From the NCBI GenBank assembly GCA_944391635.1, contig CALXUL010000136.1:1-7937 (forward strand): DNA of 7,937 nucleotides. Reading direction: 5' to 3'. The position numbers and the translations under genes are program-made. The notes below the pieces were generated by a model. It saw nothing but the letters and a program-made list of their open reading frames with translations. It was not told the origin of the DNA and ran no database searches. Shown piece after piece: positions 5,179 through 7,937 of the stretch (position 1 is the stretch's first letter; each line of letters begins with the position of its first letter). Origin of the DNA: an uncultured Clostridia bacterium. Lineage in GTDB: Bacteria > Bacillota > Clostridia > UBA1381.

Positions 5179-7848
5179 TTAATATTTTTTATTTAAAATC
5201 TTTTTTAAATACTGACCCGTATATGAATCTTTGTTTTCAGCTACCTGCTCAGGCGTACCAAGTGCAATAACCTTTCCGCCGCCGTCTCCGCCTTCAGGGC
5301 CTAAGTCCACTATATAATCTGCGGTTTTTATAACATCAAGATTATGCTCTATTACAATTACTGTATTACCGGCATCTGTAAGTTTCTGCAGAACTTCTAT
5401 CAGCTTAGGCACATCAGCGGTATGCAGGCCGGTTGTAGGCGCATCAAGGATGTAAACCGTCTTTCCGGTTGGTCTGCGGGCGAGTTCAGTTGCAAGCTTC
5501 ACGCGCTGAGCCTCACCTCCGGACAAAGTGGTAGATGATTGTCCTATCTTTATATATGAAAGTCCGACATCATATAAGGTCTTTAATTTACGATAGATTT
5601 TCGGGTGGTTTTCAAAAAATGTCATACCCTCTTCAACCGTCATATCCAAAACATCGGCAATGGATTTATCCTTATATTTAACCTCCAGAGTCTCACGGTT
5701 ATATCTTTTACCCTTGCATACGTCACATGCAATATATATATCAGGCAAAAAGTGCATCTCTATCTTGACTATGCCGTCACCCTGACATGCCTCACATCTT
5801 CCGCCGCGGACGTTGAATGAAAATCTTCCCGAAGTATAACCGCGCGCCTTTGCTCCGTTAGTTGAGGCAAATAAATCCCTAATATCAGTAAATACAGACG
5901 TATATGTTGCAGGATTTGAGCGAGGAGTTCTGCCGATAGGCGACTGGTCTATGTTTATCACCTTGTCCAGATACTCCATTCCGTCTATTCCGTCACTTTT
6001 CCCGGGCACCGTTCTTGCACGATTCAAATCACGTGCTAAGGTCTTGTATAGAATTGAATTTATCAGCGAAGACTTGCCGCTTCCCGACACACCGGTAACG
6101 CAGGTCATGACTCCCAACGGGATTTTTACGTCTATATTCTTGAGATTATTCTCCTTTGCTCCTTTGATTGTTATAAAGTTCCCGTTTCCGCAGCGGCGTT
6201 TGTCAGGCACCTCAATTTTCTTTTTCCCTGAAAGATACTGTCCGGTCACCGATTCCTTGCAGGCTATAATATCCTCTGCGCTGCCCTGAGCTACTACATA
6301 TCCACCGTGTATTCCGGCACCCGGTCCTATATCGACAATATAATCCGCGGCAAGCATTGTATCCTCATCGTGTTCAACAACTATAAGAGTATTTCCCAAA
6401 TCCCTCAGCATTTTTAAAGTATTTATGAGTTTATCATTATCACGCTGGTGCAGTCCTATTGACGGCTCGTCCAAAATATATAAAACTCCCGTAAGACAAG
6501 ATCCTATTTGAGTTGCCAGTCTTATTCTCTGGCTTTCTCCGCCTGATAGAGTTCCTGCGCTGCGTGATAGAGTCAAATAATCAAGCCCTACGTTTTTGAG
6601 AAATTCAAGTCTGTTTTTTATCTCTTTTATAACTCTGCGCGCTATTGTTTCGTCCTTTTGGCTGAGTTTAAGGCTGTCAAAGTAATCAAGCAGCTTTACA
6701 ACAGACATGTCTGTTATTTCACTTATATTCTTATCTCCTACTGTAACCGCAAGAACATCTGGACGCAGTCTTCTGCCCTTGCACGCGGGACAATCGCTCT
6801 CACGCATCAGCGCTTCAATTTCACGGCGCATAAAGTCACTGGTCGTCTCTTTGAAACGGCGCTCCAAATTAGGTATCACTCCCTCATATGCGCTCTCATA
6901 GTTTACGCTTCCAAAGGATGAATTACGCTGCATTTTTATCTTCTGTCCGCCGTTGCCGTAAAGAATTATATCAAGTATCTGCTTGGGCAGTTTACACACG
7001 GGAGTGTCAAGTGAAAATTTATAATGCTTTGCAAGCGCGCTGAAATACATTTTGGCAACACTGTCGCCGAAAGGCGAGTTCCAGCCCGACGCTTTTATAG
7101 CTCCCTCATTTATTGATTTTGTTTTGTCGGGTATAACAAGATCCAGATCAAGCTTTAAAAGATATCCCAGTCCGTCACACTCAGGACACGCACCGAAAGG
7201 AGCATTAAAGGAAAACATACGAGGGTTTAACTCCTCTATTGAAAAATCATGATCGGGACAGCTGTAATTTTGAGAAAAAAGCATCTCTTCTCCGTCGATA
7301 ACCTGCGCTATAACAAGCCCTTTTGCATTATGAAGCGCAGTCTCTACCGAATCTGTAAGCCGTCTGCGCACACCGTCTTTTATGACAAGCCTGTCTACTA
7401 CTATCTCAATATTATGTTTTTTATTTTTCTCAAGCGGTATCTTTTCCATTAAATCGTACATGATACCGTCTACACGGACCCTTACAAACCCCGATTTTGA
7501 CGCATCCTCAAACAGCTTTGTATATTCGCCCTTGCGGTTGCGCACAACAGGTGCAAGAATACTCAGCTTTGTACCCTCGGGCAACGTTAATATTTTATCA
7601 ACGATCTGATCCACAGTCTGCTGTGAGATCTCCCTGCCGCAAACAGGACAGTGAGGTTTGCCAACCCTTGCAAACAACAGTCTGAGATAGTCATATATCT
7701 CAGTAACGGTACCTACAGTAGAACGGGGATTTTTAGAAGTGGTCTTCTGATCTATGGATATAGCCGGTGACAATCCGTCAATCTCATCTACATCCGGTTT
7801 TTCCATTTGTCCCAAAAACATGCGGGCATAGGACGAAAGACTTTCCAC
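5179..7848 (-). CDS. uvrA: UvrA, excinuclease ABC subunit A (N-terminus beyond the window)
   Basis: UvrA is the damage-sensing ATPase of nucleotide excision repair, working as a dimer with UvrB. The interval gives 889 residues from GTG 7848, but that GTG is only an internal Val: homology continues upstream to the window edge, interrupted by a TGA at 7888-7890. Counting from 7848, visible parts are CPVCG (67-71), a first zinc module CPDH...CPEC (197-200, 221-224; Cys to His at its fourth position), the first ABC signature LSGGESQ (434-440) with Walker B YILDEPS (457-463), the second Walker A GVSGSGKSS (586-594), a complete zinc module CEAC...CDVC (685-688, 708-711), the second signature LSGGEAQ (775-781) and its Walker B YILDAPTTGLH (799-809). 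In the latter the catalytic Glu is Ala803 (codon GCG at 5442-5440). The C-terminus is complete. Promoter and partner genes are not in the window. Confidence 0.93.
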   Translation of the reverse strand: MESLSSYARMFLGQMEKPDVDEIDGLSPAISIDQKTTSKNPRSTVGTVTEIYDYLRLLFARVGKPHCPVCGREISQQTVDQIVDKILTLPEGTKLSILAPVVRNRKGEYTKLFEDASKSGFVRVRVDGIMYDLMEKIPLEKNKKHNIEIVVDRLVIKDGVRRRLTDSVETALHNAKGLVIAQVIDGEEMLFSQNYSCPDHDFSIEELNPRMFSFNAPFGACPECDGLGYLLKLDLDLVIPDKTKSINEGAIKASGWNSPFGDSVAKMYFSALAKHYKFSLDTPVCKLPKQILDIILYGNGGQKIKMQRNSSFGSVNYESAYEGVIPNLERRFKETTSDFMRREIEALMRESDCPACKGRRLRPDVLAVTVGDKNISEITDMSVVKLLDYFDSLKLSQKDETIARRVIKEIKNRLEFLKNVGLDYLTLSRSAGTLSGGESQRIRLATQIGSCLTGVLYILDEPSIGLHQRDNDKLINTLKMLRDLGNTLIVVEHDEDTMLAADYIVDIGPGAGIHGGYVVAQGSAEDIIACKESVTGQYLSGKKKIEVPDKRRCGNGNFITIKGAKENNLKNIDVKIPLGVMTCVTGVSGSGKSSLINSILYKTLARDLNRARTVPGKSDGIDGMEYLDKVINIDQSPIGRTPRSNPATYTSVFTDIRDLFASTNGAKARGYTSGRFSFNVRGGRCEACQGDGIVKIEMHFLPDIYIACDVCKGKRYNRETLEVKYKDKSIADVLDMTVEEGMTFFENHPKIYRKLKTLYDVGLSYIKIGQSSTTLSGGEAQRVKLATELARRPTGKTVYILDAPTTGLHTADVPKLIEVLQKLTDAGNTVIVIEHNLDVIKTADYIVDLGPEGGDGGGKVIALGTPEQVAENKDSYTGQYLKKILNKKY

Positions 7849-7937
7849 ATATCTGAGCTGACTTTCAGCATATATCGTATCAAAACCTCAAGACGACTTG
7901 CCGCTGCCGGAAAGTCCGGTAAAAATTATAAGCTTGT
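7849..7937 (-). pseudogene. uvrA: 5' part of uvrA with first Walker A and an in-frame stop
   Basis: The minus strand keeps the uvrA frame to the edge: KLIIFTGLSGSGKSS, then TGA (7890-7888), then GFDTIYAESQLRY running straight into the main frame. UvrA proteins have SSLAFDTIYAE here, so the TGA replaces a conserved Leu and the next residue is Gly instead of Ala. There is no length change, so this is a substitution rather than a frameshift; TTA to TGA is one base. If real, it separates the first Walker A from the rest and inactivates the gene unless read through. The site is 50 bases from the window edge, so sequence or assembly error is also possible. About 20 N-terminal residues lie outside. 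Confidence 0.75.

Noticed and set aside
7846..7848. GTG at 7848 as the true start of uvrA
   Set aside because: Family sequence continues upstream in frame through the Walker A motif to the window edge, and no ribosome binding site precedes this GTG.
7888..7890. TGA recoded as an amino acid (alternative code or selenocysteine)
   Set aside because: The zincin gene ends with TGA, no other gene has an internal TGA, the position is normally Leu, and no selenocysteine context is evident.

Overview
The window looks like low-to-moderate GC Firmicutes DNA, most likely Clostridia. The reasons are strong AGGAGG-type ribosome binding sites, AT-rich spacers, TTG starts, consensus TATAAT boxes and a clostridial-style UvrA. 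This is inferred from style and protein families, because no database search was possible. The standard genetic code applies: long frames carry no internal TGA apart from one exception in uvrA.

Layout. Bases 1-193 hold the C-terminal end of a gene that enters from the left. It encodes tandem 11-residue repeats (SGTDQTDPQ[I/V]P), and a decayed extra copy lies just past its stop. From about 294 to 1560 the base composition becomes very AT-rich. This stretch holds a divergent pair: an unrecognised 128-aa protein on the minus strand and a small membrane protein with an HELIH zinc-protease motif on the plus strand, closed by a clear terminator. It reads as an acquired or accessory island.

Bases 1599-3614 form a transcription unit of two Gfo/Idh/MocA-type oxidoreductases, with its own promoter, an 11-bp gene gap and a strong terminator. 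The first is canonical. The second is a shortened, divergent relative without the Rossmann glycine motif. Converging on the same terminator is the last part of an AraC-family regulator, which seems to be a decayed remnant (3608-3679). The pair probably acts on a sugar, polyol or related substrate, and the lost regulator may once have controlled it; both statements are inference.

From 3731 to the right edge everything is on the minus strand: an XRE-family regulator with an extended -10 promoter, a tRNA-Pro(TGG) with encoded CCA and a terminator, and uvrA (excision repair), whose 5' end leaves the window. The uvrA copy has two lesions as written: an in-frame TGA directly after the first Walker A motif, and Ala in place of the catalytic Glu in the second Walker B motif. 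These may be decay, sequence error or real divergence. I found no convincing new multi-gene system. The best leads are the uvrA lesions, the AraC remnant and the AT-rich zincin island.
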